In this document: in pieces, positions 37,509 to 49,894 of the stretch
How the letters are laid out: each line of letters begins with the position of its first letter
How positions within the stretch are numbered: the first letter of the stretch is position 1
Assembly (NCBI RefSeq): GCF_958298935.1
Contig: NC_084921.1
Coordinates: forward strand, 48,037,001-48,101,000
Source of the DNA: Phragmites australis
Lineage: Eukaryota; Streptophyta; Magnoliopsida; Poales; Poaceae
DNA: 64,000 nt
Direction: 5' to 3'
Program-made: the position numbers and the translations under genes
The notes under the pieces: generated by a model
The model's database searches: none
What the model saw: the letters and a program-made list of their open reading frames with translations, nothing else
What the model was told of the DNA's origin: nothing

Positions 37509-38564
37509 CGTTGCTCGTAAGTTTTTTACTCCGCGCGCCAGCCCCAGGACGGTGTCCTGCATGCTGGATCTTGCCAGCTCGGTGAGGGCAGCGAGCCGGA
37601 ACGGCCATCGCTTTTGGCCTCAGTTTTTGGTGCGCTCGCACGTGCCGAATGCCAGATTGGGCAGTGGTGCAAGCCACCTTTACCCCACGGCCGGGGACGC
37701 CTTTTCACCTGCCATGCCGGGACGGCGGCGGCTCGCGCGGTAGCTTTTGTTTGATTACCTCGTCGGCGTCGGCGGGAACAGGCTGCTGCGTTTTTTACAC
37801 GCGCCCGTCGTCCTGAACACTTGAAGCGTGGCCTGCCTGAGCGCAAACTCGTCGGGGTTTCGGAGCCGCCACGCCGCGGTCGGCGGTCTACGCATCGGAT
37901 CAGTGCACCGCTTCGGAGTAGTTCTTCCATCATGTACCTACCTGCTAGCGAAACATTCACTGAGACACAGCTTTCCGATAATCAGCCAATGATGGTATTA
38001 ATTCCTCTGTTAATGATTCGTCAGATTCAGGGACTCTTCTCAAATACGGCTAGCGAGCATGTTGCTTTTATTCTGCCCTTAAACTCGTTTTTTTTTCTAT
38101 CAGAATCATAAGCGAGGTGATAATGTGGTGATGATTAGCATATTGCGTGAGTTGGGTCGTACGAGAGTCCCGGCTCTGTGACCTGAGCTCTTCGAAGTTG
38201 CCAAACATGAGGCCGGGCTGGTAGCTAGCCGGATGGTAGGATCGATGGTTTCGGTCCCTGCCCATAGAATAAAATTGTTGCCTCTCGTACGCGCTGACTA
38301 TTGACGTTTGAATCATCTCTTTAAAGCAAACGTCTAGGTGTGAGTATGTGTGAATGAGTGCATGTATGTGATGTGCGTATATGCCTGAGTTCATATATTG
38401 TAACTTGTACTTCGAAGTTGAGGTCTTCAGAAAATGTTTGCTAAACATTTCTTTAGCTTGGTAAAGTTGTGGGAAAGAAATTCAGGATGTGTCTTATTTA
38501 TTGTAAACTTTGGCATATCAAATTTTAGCAAGTTTGACTTTTTTCAAGCACCATGTCTCTCTAG
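37509..38564. other. Intergenic, no gene recognised
   Basis: A GC-rich segment (37500-37950) with open frames up to 144 codons on the minus strand but no recognisable protein, then AT-richer sequence. Not called as a gene. Confidence 0.5.
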
Positions 38565-39703
38565 TAAAGATGACAATGCGTCAAGTTAGGTTCAGGTGAA
38601 ACTCGAAAGCTAAGTCCAAATCCGAACCCGCAAAGGGTAACGAACGGAAATCGACATCCGAATCCACGCCCCGTTAAGTATCCGTCGAGTTTGAAGCACC
38701 CGTTGGGTCTAACCCTTGCAACACGCTCATCTTGAGCTCCTATGTGGCCTCGCTCTGCCGGCACATGCCCTCACTCCTCCCATATCCGCAGCCTCCATTA
38801 GGGCGGGTATGCTATTTCTTGGCCAGCCCAGTCGAGAGAATGACAACCACTCGATTTCAAAGGTTCATGCCTATGTCCTTCTCTAGGTATTTCTACAAAA
38901 ATGTACATTGTGGTGATAGCACATCAGAGGGAGATTAACATTGTGCTCTTAGCCTTGAGGAGGAATCTGGCATTCTTGTTCTTCTTTCTTGCTCAACCTC
39001 CCACAACCGCCACCACAACATACACATCGTCAATCACAAATCTCCCAGATCTCAACACACACATACAAAGGGGTTATTCATATGAAGGGAGAGCTAGAAG
39101 AAGAGAGTTGGGGAAATCAGGAGGGAGAGCTAACCTTGGACACCGAGGGGCGAATCTTTGATGAACCGTCTAGGCCCAACCGCTTTGAATCTCTGGCGAA
39201 CCACCCAGTCGCTTCGAATCTCCAGTGAGTGCAACCTAGAAGGAGCGGTGCAGAGACGGTGGAGCGGCGGTGCAGACACAGTGGAGCAGCAGTGGTCCGC
39301 TACCTTGGAGTTGGAGATATGGAGTGGCCAGCCACCGGAGTGGTGCGTGGATAGAAACTTGGAGAGTGGTCCGCCGAGCCCCGACCGCCTGTGTCGCTAT
39401 GTCGTGTGCCCGTGTGGGTGAGGTCATGCTATGTGCCTGCATGGCAGTGACGGCGAATGGAAGGAGATTGCACAGAGCCTTAGATTGTGGGTTGGATTGG
39501 AACTTGAAGATTGGCTAGGTTCCTTACTTTCTTAGTTAGGTTGGGCAGATGGGCTGAGCACGAGCACTGGAATACTGGATCGAAGTCTTCTTGGATGGCC
39601 CGATGGGCACCCATGGATATGCACCTGACCCGCTAGACTCATAGACGTGATTTCCTACTAAACCCGTGGGTAACTGAACTGACTGGTGCAATTGTCATCC
39701 TTA
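38565..39703. mobile_element. Non-autonomous hAT element (1139 bp)
   Basis: Terminal inverted repeats TAAAGATGACAAT (left) and TAAGGATGACAAT (right, reverse complement). Flanking octamers CTCTCTAG (38557-38564) and CTCTTTAG (39704-39711) differ at one base, as expected for an 8-bp hAT target duplication. The interior carries CCGAACCCG/CGGGT-type motifs near the ends and a GC-rich middle; no transposase is recognised. Short open frames inside (for example 38989-39228 and 39158-39421) match nothing known. Confidence 0.75.
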
Positions 39704-39711
39704 CTCTTTAG

Positions 39712-40749
39712 TCGTAGACACATTTTTTGCGGTCAATCACCTAATTTGTGGTGACTAAGTTTGGAACCAAAAAATTAATATTGGCAAAAATGTTGTAGCA
39801 AATAAAAAAAAAATCCCTTGGAGTTGCCACAACCAAATGTCGTTTAAGAGATTATTTTTATATGACACGTGGTATGTAGATGGAAAAGGTTCTTTTGTAT
39901 GCCTAATGTGTGGTTAGGACCTAAGTTGTATAGCCGATTGGTCCGTATGTATCTCGCTGGAGGGGAAACTAGAATATTGTGCTCCTTTCCTTGTTAGTTA
40001 GAGCATATGAAATCAGTTGATGGAACAAATCAAAGCAACGATTGTCTCTTGTACCTCTCTACAGAAGCAAGCAAAAATTGAGGGGGTCTTCTTCCTACTC
40101 TCCTCCATCTCCTCTCCTCTCCTTCCTCTTTCTTCTCCTCCACCTCTCCAACCATTCTCAAATTTATGACCCTAGCACCCCCACCCTCCCGCTGGATCTG
40201 CCTCTCCGTATCTTGACACGATAACACTAAAGAGTATTGTAGAATGAGATATATTTTTTGCTTAATCTAGAAACAAAGTGCATCAAACTATGTGTAAGGA
40301 TCGTCTTTTCCTCCATCTTCTCTCTTCCATGTCCATAGAAATTCTAGTTAGCAACTCTTATAGATAGCTACATCATATCTTTGAGCATGCTCTTATTAGT
40401 CATCATCCTATTTGAAAATAGCTCCATGGACCAACAAACTAGAAAGAACTCTGATTTCTGCCACCTATGATAAAATGCTAGGCAATCCAATATTTTATCC
40501 TACGTATAAAAAAAGATTGTTTGACATATTTTCGTTCTAACTGGTTTACAGGAGGACAACTAAAGGGAATGGGAATTCGAAGCTACGAAAAATATTACAA
40601 CGTCACGATCTGGTTCCATTAAGTCTTCTAAACATTTCCACTATTCCTCTATAAATAGTCTTGTCGTGACGCAGAGCTTGAAACTCTGAAATCATATATC
40701 CTTCCCACAGTCCCCTCTTATTTCATCTTAGAAAAGTCAACATGTTTAC
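39712..40749. other. Intergenic, no gene recognised
   Basis: Contains a CT-rich stretch (40090-40160, mostly TCCTCT/CTCCTC) and otherwise AT-rich sequence without recognisable genes. Confidence 0.5.
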
Positions 40750-42085
40750 TGTTGAGGTTAATTTTTTATAATGATTCCGGTTATACTAGTCAAAGAGTGC
40801 ATGGACAACGTTTAAGTGTGTGTTCGTCAGTGTGTGTTGAACTCAAGAATACCAGGTTATCTAGGTTCAGGCCTCTCGAAAGATAACAGTTTTACGTCAT
40901 GTGTATTTTGTTATGAGTGATTGTGAATCGGTTATCGATCCTTCCTTTACCAACTGAGTCCCCTCTCTTTATATACCATAGAGAGAGAGAAAAACTTATA
41001 AGTGGGTATTGATTAATAGACTCATGCCTAACTAGGTATCCTACTCATTGATCATATACTGGAGAATCGGGTGAGCCCAATTTACCCTGAGAGCTTTGAG
41101 TGTCTGTCCCCACCGTGGAACGTCTCCACACCTGGCTCCCCTGTCCACCCGGCCTGCCCTATCACCGTGCGCCGTAAGATCGTCTGTCAAGCCGTCGTGT
41201 CCCTACGCTCCGCGAGTTTACCTGCAAAACCGTATACTTGATTGGTCGTTCTACAGACCCAGTCTCGTCAGCAGTGTGGTGCTGTGTTGGCTCGCATGGC
41301 CTCATCTGTAGCATTTAATGTAGGGATGTCAACGGGGAAATTCCCCGCGGGGAATGGGTAATCATCCCCACCCTGATTGGGGGAAATTTTCCCCATCCCC
41401 GTCCCCGCGCGGGGAATATATACCCGATGGGTTCCCCGTCCCCGCTATGCTAGCACGGTGAAGGGCCCGCTGGCTGACGGGTTTTGGTGGGTTGAGCTTT
41501 AGTTGGGCCGTTTCTTGCATATATGGGCCATGGAGAGTTTAAGTATTTCGAGGAATTGGCCCCATGGAGAAACAGGGACGGGGGATAGGGAATCGTCCCC
41601 GCCCCAGCCATACCTGACGGGGGAGAATTTTCTCCCATTAAACCCCCCGCGGGGAAAAACTGACCCTATCTCCATCCCCTAATAAGGGAATTTTCCGTCG
41701 GGGAACGGGGATCGGGGTCTCGTTGACATCCCTAATTTAATGCTATGGAATGGGACAGTGCCCAACCGCGTCGGCCATGACTTTGTTCATTGGATGTAGT
41801 GCTTGTGAAAGAAAAACACTTAAGTAGATAGCAATAAATACGATTAGATGGGTTTGGTAAGGACCGGCCCCGCGACTAGCAAGGACTGATCGCGGGATCT
41901 CATAATATCACAATGAGGCTGATCGCACAAATCTTGTCCTGACCGTTCGAGCTTGGACCTGGTCGCGCAATGGGCCAAAGTTTAAAAAATATCCCTCATT
42001 AGTCGGCATATCTCTCGTGGAGCCCGTTAGCTAGAACGTCTACTTACTCAATACTTCGACAGTCCCCTTACTCAATACTCCGACA
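40750..42085 (-). mobile_element. Gypsy LTR, minus strand, with nested hAT element
   Basis: On the minus strand the LTR starts TGTCGGAGTATTGAGTAA at 42085 and probably ends CCTCAACA at 40750. It is the counterpart of the LTR relic at 7492-8375, and the sequence beyond its start (42086-42140) matches the polypurine-side segment 7452-7490, so this is a 3' LTR with a short piece of internal DNA. A TATATAAAGAGAG box lies near 40975 (minus). Without the nested 414-bp hAT insert and its duplication the LTR would be about 914 bp. The left boundary is less certain than the right. Confidence 0.7.
41321..41734. mobile_element. hAT MITE (414 bp) nested in Gypsy LTR
   Basis: Terminal inverted repeats TAGGGATGTCAACG at both ends and a perfect 8-bp target duplication ATTTAATG at 41313-41320 and 41735-41742, diagnostic of hAT. 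The interior is full of CCCCG/CGGGG motifs that can pair (GGGGAAATTCCCCGCGGGGA near the left end). No coding capacity. Confidence 0.95.
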
Positions 42086-42624
42086 ATAGCCACCAAGCTC
42101 TCTCATGACTGTGGTCAAGTCTGGTCGCACCACTTGGACCCCGAGGGAACATAGTTCACCCAGAGAGTGGTCGCCGATGCCGTTTAGCTTTCAGAGTTTG
42201 ACTCTAAATTTCACGTCATGTAGGGAGGTTAAATATCCTAAGAGAAAGAGAGAGAGATTGAATGTTGCTACGATTAGCTATTATATGAACTACATAATAT
42301 CTACAATTGCTCGTTTCATGCACTGACGCTGCAACCTTGTTACCACAGGTTGATCATGTTATTCTCATTTTCTTCTCTGGAGTGTGAATGTTTGTTTCCT
42401 TGGATCGACAGCTGTAGCCATGTACTGTCGTTGGCCTGTACAACTAACATCTTCAAATGCCCCATTTGTCAAATTTATGTGCGAGTTTTCCATTTCTTCA
42501 AATGTCCATGTGAATATGCATGTGTATGTGAAGTACATGTCCGTTTTCCTTCTTGCTCCAGTTTGGTTTAACCTAAACAGGCGCAGCAAAGCTCGCCAAA
42601 CCAGCTAGTTAGTCTGGTAACCAT
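42086..42624. other. Gypsy internal remnant, then unassigned sequence
   Basis: 42086 to about 42140 is internal Gypsy sequence (minus strand). Further right, open frames on both strands at 42350-42608 have no recognised product. Nothing else is supported. Confidence 0.45.
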
Positions 42625-42635
42625 CATCATATGCC

Positions 42636-42960
42636 AAGTTTTTTTAATATTATAATTTTGTACAGAAATTTCAAAAATAATATGAAAATAGCGAAAGTTA
42701 CAAAAATAATACCTATTCGCGGCTTGGTCCCAGAAAAACGTGAAATCCAAGTTTTTGTGGCCTAGATATTCAAAATCCCATGTGGAATCCCCATGTAAGC
42801 GCAGTAAGGTGGTTTTCGCGGTCTGAAGGTGTGAAATTAGTTTTCGTGACCTAAGGGCGTGAAAACAGGTTGTCGCGGCCTCAACACGTGAAAAATACTG
42901 ATATGTCAGAGTTGTCACGGTCTAGACGCTTGAAAACCGGAGGTTTTCACGTCCTGGGGT
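42636..42960. repeat. Left MULE terminal inverted repeat and subterminal repeat array
   Basis: After the 96-bp terminal repeat come repeated units such as GGTTTTCGCGGTCTGAAGG, CGTGAAAACAGGTTGTCGCG and TTGTCACGGTCTAGACGC at roughly 30-bp spacing up to about 42955. The right end has the same motifs in inverse orientation (49895-50117). Confidence 0.85.
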
Positions 42961-43059
42961 GTAAAAACTCTACCCCCTTATACGCGTGGTGTGCGACCCC
43001 TACTCCTCACAGTGCGATTTGCGTTCTACGCGATTTGCGTTCGGCCGAGCGGACCGAGG

Positions 43060-43210
43060 GATAAAAGAGCGAGGAAGAAGAAAGAGGGGAGGAAGGAGGA
43101 AGGAGAAAGGAGAGGAAAGAGGAGGAAGACGGGCCAAAGGAAGCAGGAGAAGAGGGGCCCGAGGTAGGAGGAGAAGAGGACGAAGGAGGAACATCTTTAT
43201 TGCAAGATGA
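43060..43210 (+). repeat. Purine-rich AGG/GAAG low-complexity run in MULE
   Basis: An almost pure purine stretch (GAGGAAGAAGAAAGAGGGGA and similar) that makes open frames on both strands. Not a gene. Confidence 0.8.
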
Positions 43211-44212
43211 TTTTTTTATATTTTTCTTGTTCGTATATATAATCTATAGTAGTTTAGAAATTTTAGATGTAATTTTACTCTAGTTTAGAAAAAAATTAGT
43301 TTAGTTGTAGAAATTATAGCGCGATGTAAAAATAGAGTCAGGAAATAGTTTAGAAAATATAGTTTTGTTGTAGAAACTGTACAATCGGTGTGAAATAATT
43401 AATATTAGGTTATAATTATTAGATAGATACAATATTTACTATATGATAAATGAGTCGGGAAATAAAATATTAATTTTGTAATGTTATCATAGGTGTAAAA
43501 TTTCATTTGAGGTATTTGTTAGTTGTAGATGTCTATCGAAATAATAAAAATTAGGTTGTAATTATTGTATGTATATAATATTTACTTTAGATATACGAGT
43601 CGAGAAGTTAATTATAGAAGTAGCAATGGTATTATAGATGTGCAATTTAATTTGAGGTATTTGTTGGATGTTATACATATTCGATAGATGTAACATATAA
43701 TTTTATTAGGGATATTTGTTCTAAGTTTAGTTAGGTTTTGTATAGTTTTTTAATATACAATATTTACATATTTAGACTGAGAATACTTCTATTGCATTTA
43801 AAATTACGCCATGTCACAAATATGTCTTAAGCACTGTAGGTCTTAGAGTAAAGTAAATATTTTGTATGTAATATTTATCTTTGTAATATAGTTTTAGAAA
43901 TGTAGTTGTTGTTTGCTACATTTGAAGTTAGTCATATGAAATTAACTTGATAATTTATTCGATATATTTATTTTAAGTCACAATTATGTCAAACACTATA
44001 ACTCTTAGAGTTTTCTATGAAAATAGTCAAATATGTAACGATTCATCAGGTGTTGATTTGAGTAATTTTCCTTTTACTATCATTGAGCACCCAAACCCTG
44101 AGGGTACAAGGATGAAGGAGATGAGAATGTGGTTCATCCAATATTTTTAGTTGGACTTTAACATTTATTTCATTACGGTGCATTGCATGTGAACTCGTAC
44201 ATTTGATCCAGT
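43211..44212. other. AT-rich MULE interior, no gene recognised
   Basis: About 1 kb of AT-rich DNA with repeated TAGTTTAGAAA and ATAATATTTACTTT-like words between the purine-rich run and the transposase. It may hold the transposase promoter or 5' intron; nothing specific is visible. Confidence 0.5.
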
Positions 44213-46842
44213 TTGTTGGGTGTTGAAAAAGGTGAATCGGATGGAGAAGTGGTTGAGTGGTGCCGGCGTCGTGGGGCTGAGTTTATTATACTGGTGCAGG
44301 CTTGTCCAAGAGAAGCGTACGAAGATAGCAGTGCAACGACACCTACAGAAGTAGTGGATAGGCAGGGGAATGCAGTGGCGAGGGAAGAAGTTGAGCAACG
44401 GCATAAGGTTGAGGCAGATGTTGTTGTGCATAGTTAGGCGGCAGAGGTTGAGGGTCAGGCGGATGCGATGGAGGAAATTGAAGAAATTATTGTTGATTTT
44501 GAAAACGTGGATCGTAACATGGTACACGAGGAACAATCTTTACTGCAATATGCAAATGTGGAGGAGGAGGATGACGACGAAGGTGATGACGACGACGATG
44601 ATGCATCCTCTAAAGTTGTCATCCCAGATGAATGGAACTTGCATGAGAAAACTAAGATGCAAGTTATGGAAAACCATGATTCCCCTTGGGAGTATGGATC
44701 AACTATGGTTCACCTAAATCAGGTCTTCCCCAATTGGTCCGAAATAAAGGATGCAGTGGCACGGTGGGCAGTGATATCACACAAGGAGGTATGTGTTACT
44801 ATGTCGACTCTAGAAAAGTACAGTGTGAAGTGCAGAACTTCTAGATGCAACTTTTATGTTCATGCATACAAGCTGAAGCATGCGACCCATTGGGTAGTCT
44901 CTATAGTAGTCGAACACAATTTCTAAGCTAGAAAACATAGGTCAGAAGCACCATAACCTCGCTACTGCACTAGTCGTAAATAAATTGTTTATTGAGATTA
45001 TTCAGAAGCAGGACAAGAAATGCTCTTTCATCCAACGATCCATATTACGACAGTTCAAATATGAGATGACTTATCAAAAGGCTTGGCGTGCGAAGCAGAA
45101 AGCCTTGGAGAAGCGATGGGGTACTTATAAGGCTTCTTATTGCAAACTTCCTCATGTCCTTGAAATTATGAAGGAAAGGAACCCTGGCACATACACTGCT
45201 TTCAAGGAGGCTAAATTTGATGGAAACAAGGCCAGGATTTTTCGATGTGCTTTCTTTTCTTTTGATTAGTGTATTTAGTCCTTCCAGTATTATCGTCATT
45301 TGCTTTGTATGGATAGCACATTTTTTATTGGAAAGTACAAAGGCTATATTCTCATTGTAATTGGTGTTGATGCGAATAACCAGATACTTCCTTTAGTATT
45401 TACATTTATGGAGGTTGAGAGCAAGTTGAGCTGGCTCTAGTTTTTTAGGCACTTAAGGCTGGGATTGTCCATGATTGACCAAATATTTATATTATACATG
45501 ACCGACATTCTCGGATCTTATCTGCTATAAAGACATTGCAAGAGGATTCAAGTGAGCTATTCCAATTGCCTAACCTGTAGAATCAGTGGTGTATGCGTCA
45601 CATGGGAGCAAATTTCTACAAGCAATTAAAGAACAAGGTATTGAAGAACATGTTTAAGAGGTTGTGCAGTCAAAAACCAAAGTAGCAAGTTTGATGCTTT
45701 GTGGAAGAAATTGGATAAGTGCACAAGGACACACGTCCATGAGAGAAATAAGAAGCCGCCTACTGATGATGACACTATACCAGAGGCACTGTCGCCTCTT
45801 GGAGAAGGCATTGACCCTCCTAATATGAGAAGAAGGTCATCAAGAAACATCAAATGTTCTCACACTGGATTGAGGCAGAGCCAGAGGTGAAGTGATCCTT
45901 GCTATTCGACACCAGAGGTGCAAGGTACATATTGTTTGTAAGTTATTTTGAAGTGGTGTACGAACTAGTATGTTCGAAAATTAATGAATATTTTTTTGCA
46001 TTTCGGTAGGTATGGTGTCATGACGACCAACATAGTAGAGGTTTACAATTAGGTCATTAGAGTGCTATGGAGACTCCCTCTTGTTACAATCATTGAAGGA
46101 ATATTGTACAATATTATTGGGTACTACCAAAAGAGGTATGTTGTTGCTGTTATTCAATGTAAAAAATGCATACACCGTATGCCACCTGAATGATGGAATA
46201 CTTGCAAAATAAGAATGAGAAGGCAGTGCAACACATGGTTCATAGCATGAGCGTCAATGAGCACTGTTTCGAGATAACACTGGGATCAAAAGGAGGCGTG
46301 GGGAGCGATACCAGAATTGTTACTCATGAGGTGAACCTAGGACAGGTTTTTAATGGATGGTGCGAATGCGCCTACAATAAACCAAAGCTTTTCCATATCC
46401 CTTGTTCTCACGTACTGGCTGCATTATCACAAGTGGGTGCAGAAACCAAACTATATGTGTCACAATTCTACTTGAAGGAAATATGGTGCAGACATGGACT
46501 GGGGAGTTTCGTAGATTTAGTTCACATGGTGACTTCACAGTTTATGATAAAGGTATACCGATATGTCTACCCCCTATGATGCTGCTTAGACATTCGTATA
46601 GGAAAGGTGGTCAGTCCCAGACTACACCTATTCGCAACGACATGGATGTAACTGAGGTTGGCGAACCTTTGGGAAGGTGTACTGAGTGTGATGAGTTGGT
46701 TCACAAGGCAAAGGATTGCCCACAGGCTAACCGCAGCAATGTCGGAAAATGGCCATCTACCGGTGCTCGACGTGGGAGAGGTGTTCATGAAGGACAAGCA
46801 ATGCATAGGCGCGGGGTGGACCACGAGGGATATGTTATATAG
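44213..46842 (+). pseudogene. Degenerate MULE transposase (MuDR type)
   Basis: Segments read in order, plus strand: an acidic N-terminal region (EEEDDDEGDDDDDD, about 44565-44600); the MuDR N-terminal domain with FPNWSEIKDAVARWAVIS and YSVKCRTSRCNFYVHAYKL (44730-44880); the catalytic region with FIQRSILRQFKYEM, QKALEKRWGTYKASYCKLP, MKERNPGTYTAF and, near 45306-45440, CMDSTFFIGKYKGYILIV with the first catalytic Asp; a SWIM zinc finger CECAYNKPKLFHIPCSH (about 46367-46420); and a CCHC knuckle CTECDELVHKAKDC (about 46680-46720). It is broken by a TAG at 44434-44436, a stop and frameshift around 44924-44934, several stops between 45265 and 45700, and a frameshift between the SWIM finger and the knuckle. 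Confidence 0.9.
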
Positions 46843-47124
46843 GAATTAAGTGTACTATTGATGTTCGAGATGTGAGAACTATGTTGTATTAGTTGTGTGT
46901 ACGTGATGTGAGAACTAAGTTATATTAGTTGTGTATTATTTATGTCTGTGATGTGAGAACTAAGTTGTATTATTTGTGTATGGCTTATTTTGTGATGTAA
47001 GAACTATGCAATTATTTGTGCGTAATTGTTATAATGTATATTTACAGTTTTTAATGTGTTTTTTTTGCATCGTGTATTATTCGTGTAACATCCTTGGTAT
47101 AACATCCGTGTTTTATTTGCAACG

Positions 47125-47600
47125 ATGGAGCAGTCATATGAGCTTCTAGACCATTCTTTAGACCAACATCACTGCGGCTTCTTACAGGCCACGCGTGGTG
47201 CTATGCCCATTCTTGTGTTGACGCTAAGTGCACCTATGAGGGCCTGATGGCTTGATCCCCAGTGGTTCAGTAGGTTGTATAACTAGTAAATTTTCCCTAC
47301 AACATTATTTTATTAAGTATCTTAACTACTCAACTCATGTCTTTCAGGTTGGACCACGCGAGACTTCTTCCTCTTCTTCCCCTTTACATTGGTTTGCAAA
47401 TTAGATGCAATCAGATGTATACTCAACTTTCTATAAATATCATTTATCATTGAGTAAAAAGGTACCGCCATCAAAGGCAACTCATCAGCATTGCTATCGA
47501 TAAAGCAATATGTCTAGAAAACGTGTCATGTCTGGAGACATTGAAGGTGCTTCCGAGTTGAAGAGATTGCCCACTCACATGACAAACGCACCAGACCCAG
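47125..47600 (+). pseudogene. Plant-mobile-domain-like (PMD) fragment within MULE
   Basis: The frame starting at ATG 47125 reads MEQSYELLDHSLDQHHCGFL then QATRGA, resembling the start of transposon-type plant mobile domain proteins, and after a stop and frameshift WFSRLDHARLLPLLPLY, like the conserved block that precedes the PMD core. The rest is not alignable by eye. PMD genes occur both as MAIN/MAIL-type host genes and within plant transposons. The call rests on remembered family motifs and is tentative. Confidence 0.45.
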
Positions 47601-48039
47601 GAGGAGACCTCGAATGCCGTGATCGCTAAGACGCCGCACACCGCCACCTTTTATGAGCAATGTGACCACACGCTGCCACCTTTTATGAGAGATGTGACCG
47701 CACACTGCCAACTACTCTACGTCCACTGACCCCTCGCTGCAGGAAGGCATCCAATGCATTCACTATACGCTTTAGTGCATACAAACCGAGTAATTCATCT
47801 CCACCACAATCTCATTGTATGTCAGTTATCGAACTACAGCGACCCACCATCGCATCGAACTGCAGCATTGAATTATACACGGGTTGTCAGCATTAAATGA
47901 CAACACGATCTCTTTCATGGAAACTAGGTGTATATAAGGGTAACCAATCTATGGCTACTTCATCTCCAACATAGTCCAACACAATCTCTTCCATAGCAAC
48001 CAGGTCCAAGTCTGGGTCCAACAAGGATAAGGGCAAGAT

Positions 48040-49560
48040 GGGCCCTTATGAGTTATGGCACGACATCCTTGCTAGACTCAAGCGTGATGATGAAGAGTGA
48101 AAGAGAAATGAAGACCCAGAGCAGAAGAAGAGGGAGATCGAGCTACAGATAGAAGCACATGAGGCACGCTTGCCACGGTGCGGCTCCGGTAAAATAGCAC
48201 GCTAGAAACCCTTCCCGCTTGCCACGGTTGCTTGGTAAAGATATGGGGTAAGTGTATTATGAATGATACACGAATGAAGAAGAGTACGCGAACATCAACT
48301 ACGGCTACGAAGAGGCTCAGACAATGAGGCACGCGGATGTTGAACGGCCGAAGCTGAGGCTGCAGGAACTCAATAAAGAGTGATGGGATAGGTACCTCAC
48401 TACATGCGGCAACATGCATGTTCCTCCAGAATACGTGTGCGGCCTACTGGCTGTGTTGGGGCCTATGGTACATGGACTGGCACAAGGGTACATTTGCAGC
48501 AAGAACTACCTCATGGATGCAGCTTCCAAGAGATCCGTTGAGAGTATCTGGATGAGAAACCTTCAGCTTTTCCACCAACCCAGTAGATATTTTCTTATAC
48601 CCGATAGTTTGTCTTTTCATATGACATGCTTCATTTAGCGATGGAGTACAACATGTCATTGTAATTTATTGTAGATTGTGTACGAGTAGAGTACGAGTCG
48701 GTGCATATTACCTTATGTTCTGTAGCCATACACATGCAATGAATGCTTACGATGACCCTTATATGTGATGTATTTGTCTTTCATCAATAAAGTGACCAGA
48801 ATTTATTATTGTATCAATACGTTCTTCCTATGCCCAATGCTTTCATAGCATTTCATGCCTCATTGCAGAGGCAACAATAACTCATTACTGAACTTTTTCA
48901 TAATAAAATGACCACACCAAGCATCAATGCCATAACCTTTTCAGCTTTTAGAGGGAATCCTATGCTTCAGCCCACAGTCAAGTCCATGCACCAGCCCGCA
49001 GCCACCATAAATACCCCTACCCTCATCTATGGATACACCACTCCTTCCTCAGCTCTCTCAACTATAATATCTTACTCAGCTCCACTAAACCCACCTAGGA
49101 AATATTGGGGGATTTTCATCTCTCAGGGGATCGAACAGCCGATATGCTTCTGTGGTGGCCCTTGTAAGCTTCGTGAGTCCTAGGACATCTTCTACACCTA
49201 TACCCTATGCTTCTTCATGTGCGCCAACTACCAGTACGACAAGCCTCGATATGGACCATATGAGTACCCACCAATATAGCTACATATATCACTCATATGA
49301 CACTTTCCATACGATTTCATGCACTGCCTTACTAATCTCCCCTCTTGTTTCATTTGTCCAGTCTGCTCCACCTATTTGTGACTTCATGCAATGACTAGAT
49401 ACGAAGCAAAATGAGCACCTGAACAGTGGGTGGACATGGAGATACGGTAGAGGAGGGAATCTTATGGACGCTGCGAGTACAAGCGATATCAGGAGGAACT
49501 ATGGATGAAGTAGGAGGAGGAGCGTATCAGGAACGCTATGAATGAGAGTGTCGCGGTTGA
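48040..49560 (+). pseudogene. Degenerate MULE-associated ORF with cysteine-rich segments
   Basis: Begins near 48040 with a readable KGKMGPYELWHDILARLKRD, then an acidic/basic helix EDPEQKKREIELQIEAHEAR. A segment VPPEYVCG ... HGLAQGYICSKNYLMDAA follows (48417-48520), and another CFCGGPCKLRES ... FMCANYQYDKPRYG near 49147-49260, resembling a GRF-type zinc finger. A final basic region follows to about 49560. Stops interrupt every frame. Proteins of this layout are common inside grass transposons, but the function is unknown to me; the zinc-finger reading is tentative. Confidence 0.35.
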
Positions 49561-49894
49561 AAAAAGCACGTAAAACAGAGAGAGAGAAAGCGGGAGGGCT
49601 TGTCATGCTGAGGCGAAGGGCCCCGATTAGCAGCAGCAGGGCGGAGGAACCCGATTAGGCGGAAGGCCCCTATTGTAGCCTGTCATATTTTCTTTCCCTA
49701 AAGCATGTTAGATTTAGCAGCAGCACGCTATTAGGTTACCTTTAGGCGTATAATATATGCCAACATTTATTGTCATCAGCTCTTTATGGTTCATCAGCGT
49801 ATGTTCATTAGTGTATGTCATATGTAATATTTATCAGCGTATGTAACTTATGTTCCAGGTTATATGATACTTATCTTGCTATTTTTCGCTCCCG

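Noticed and set aside
38068..38448. 126-codon minus-strand frame with GTATGTGTGAATG-type repeats
   Set aside because: Amino-acid sequence is not recognisable and the DNA has short TG-rich repeats; no evidence of a gene.
42350..42608. Short frames next to the MULE left end
   Set aside because: No domain; probably untranslated remnant or flank.
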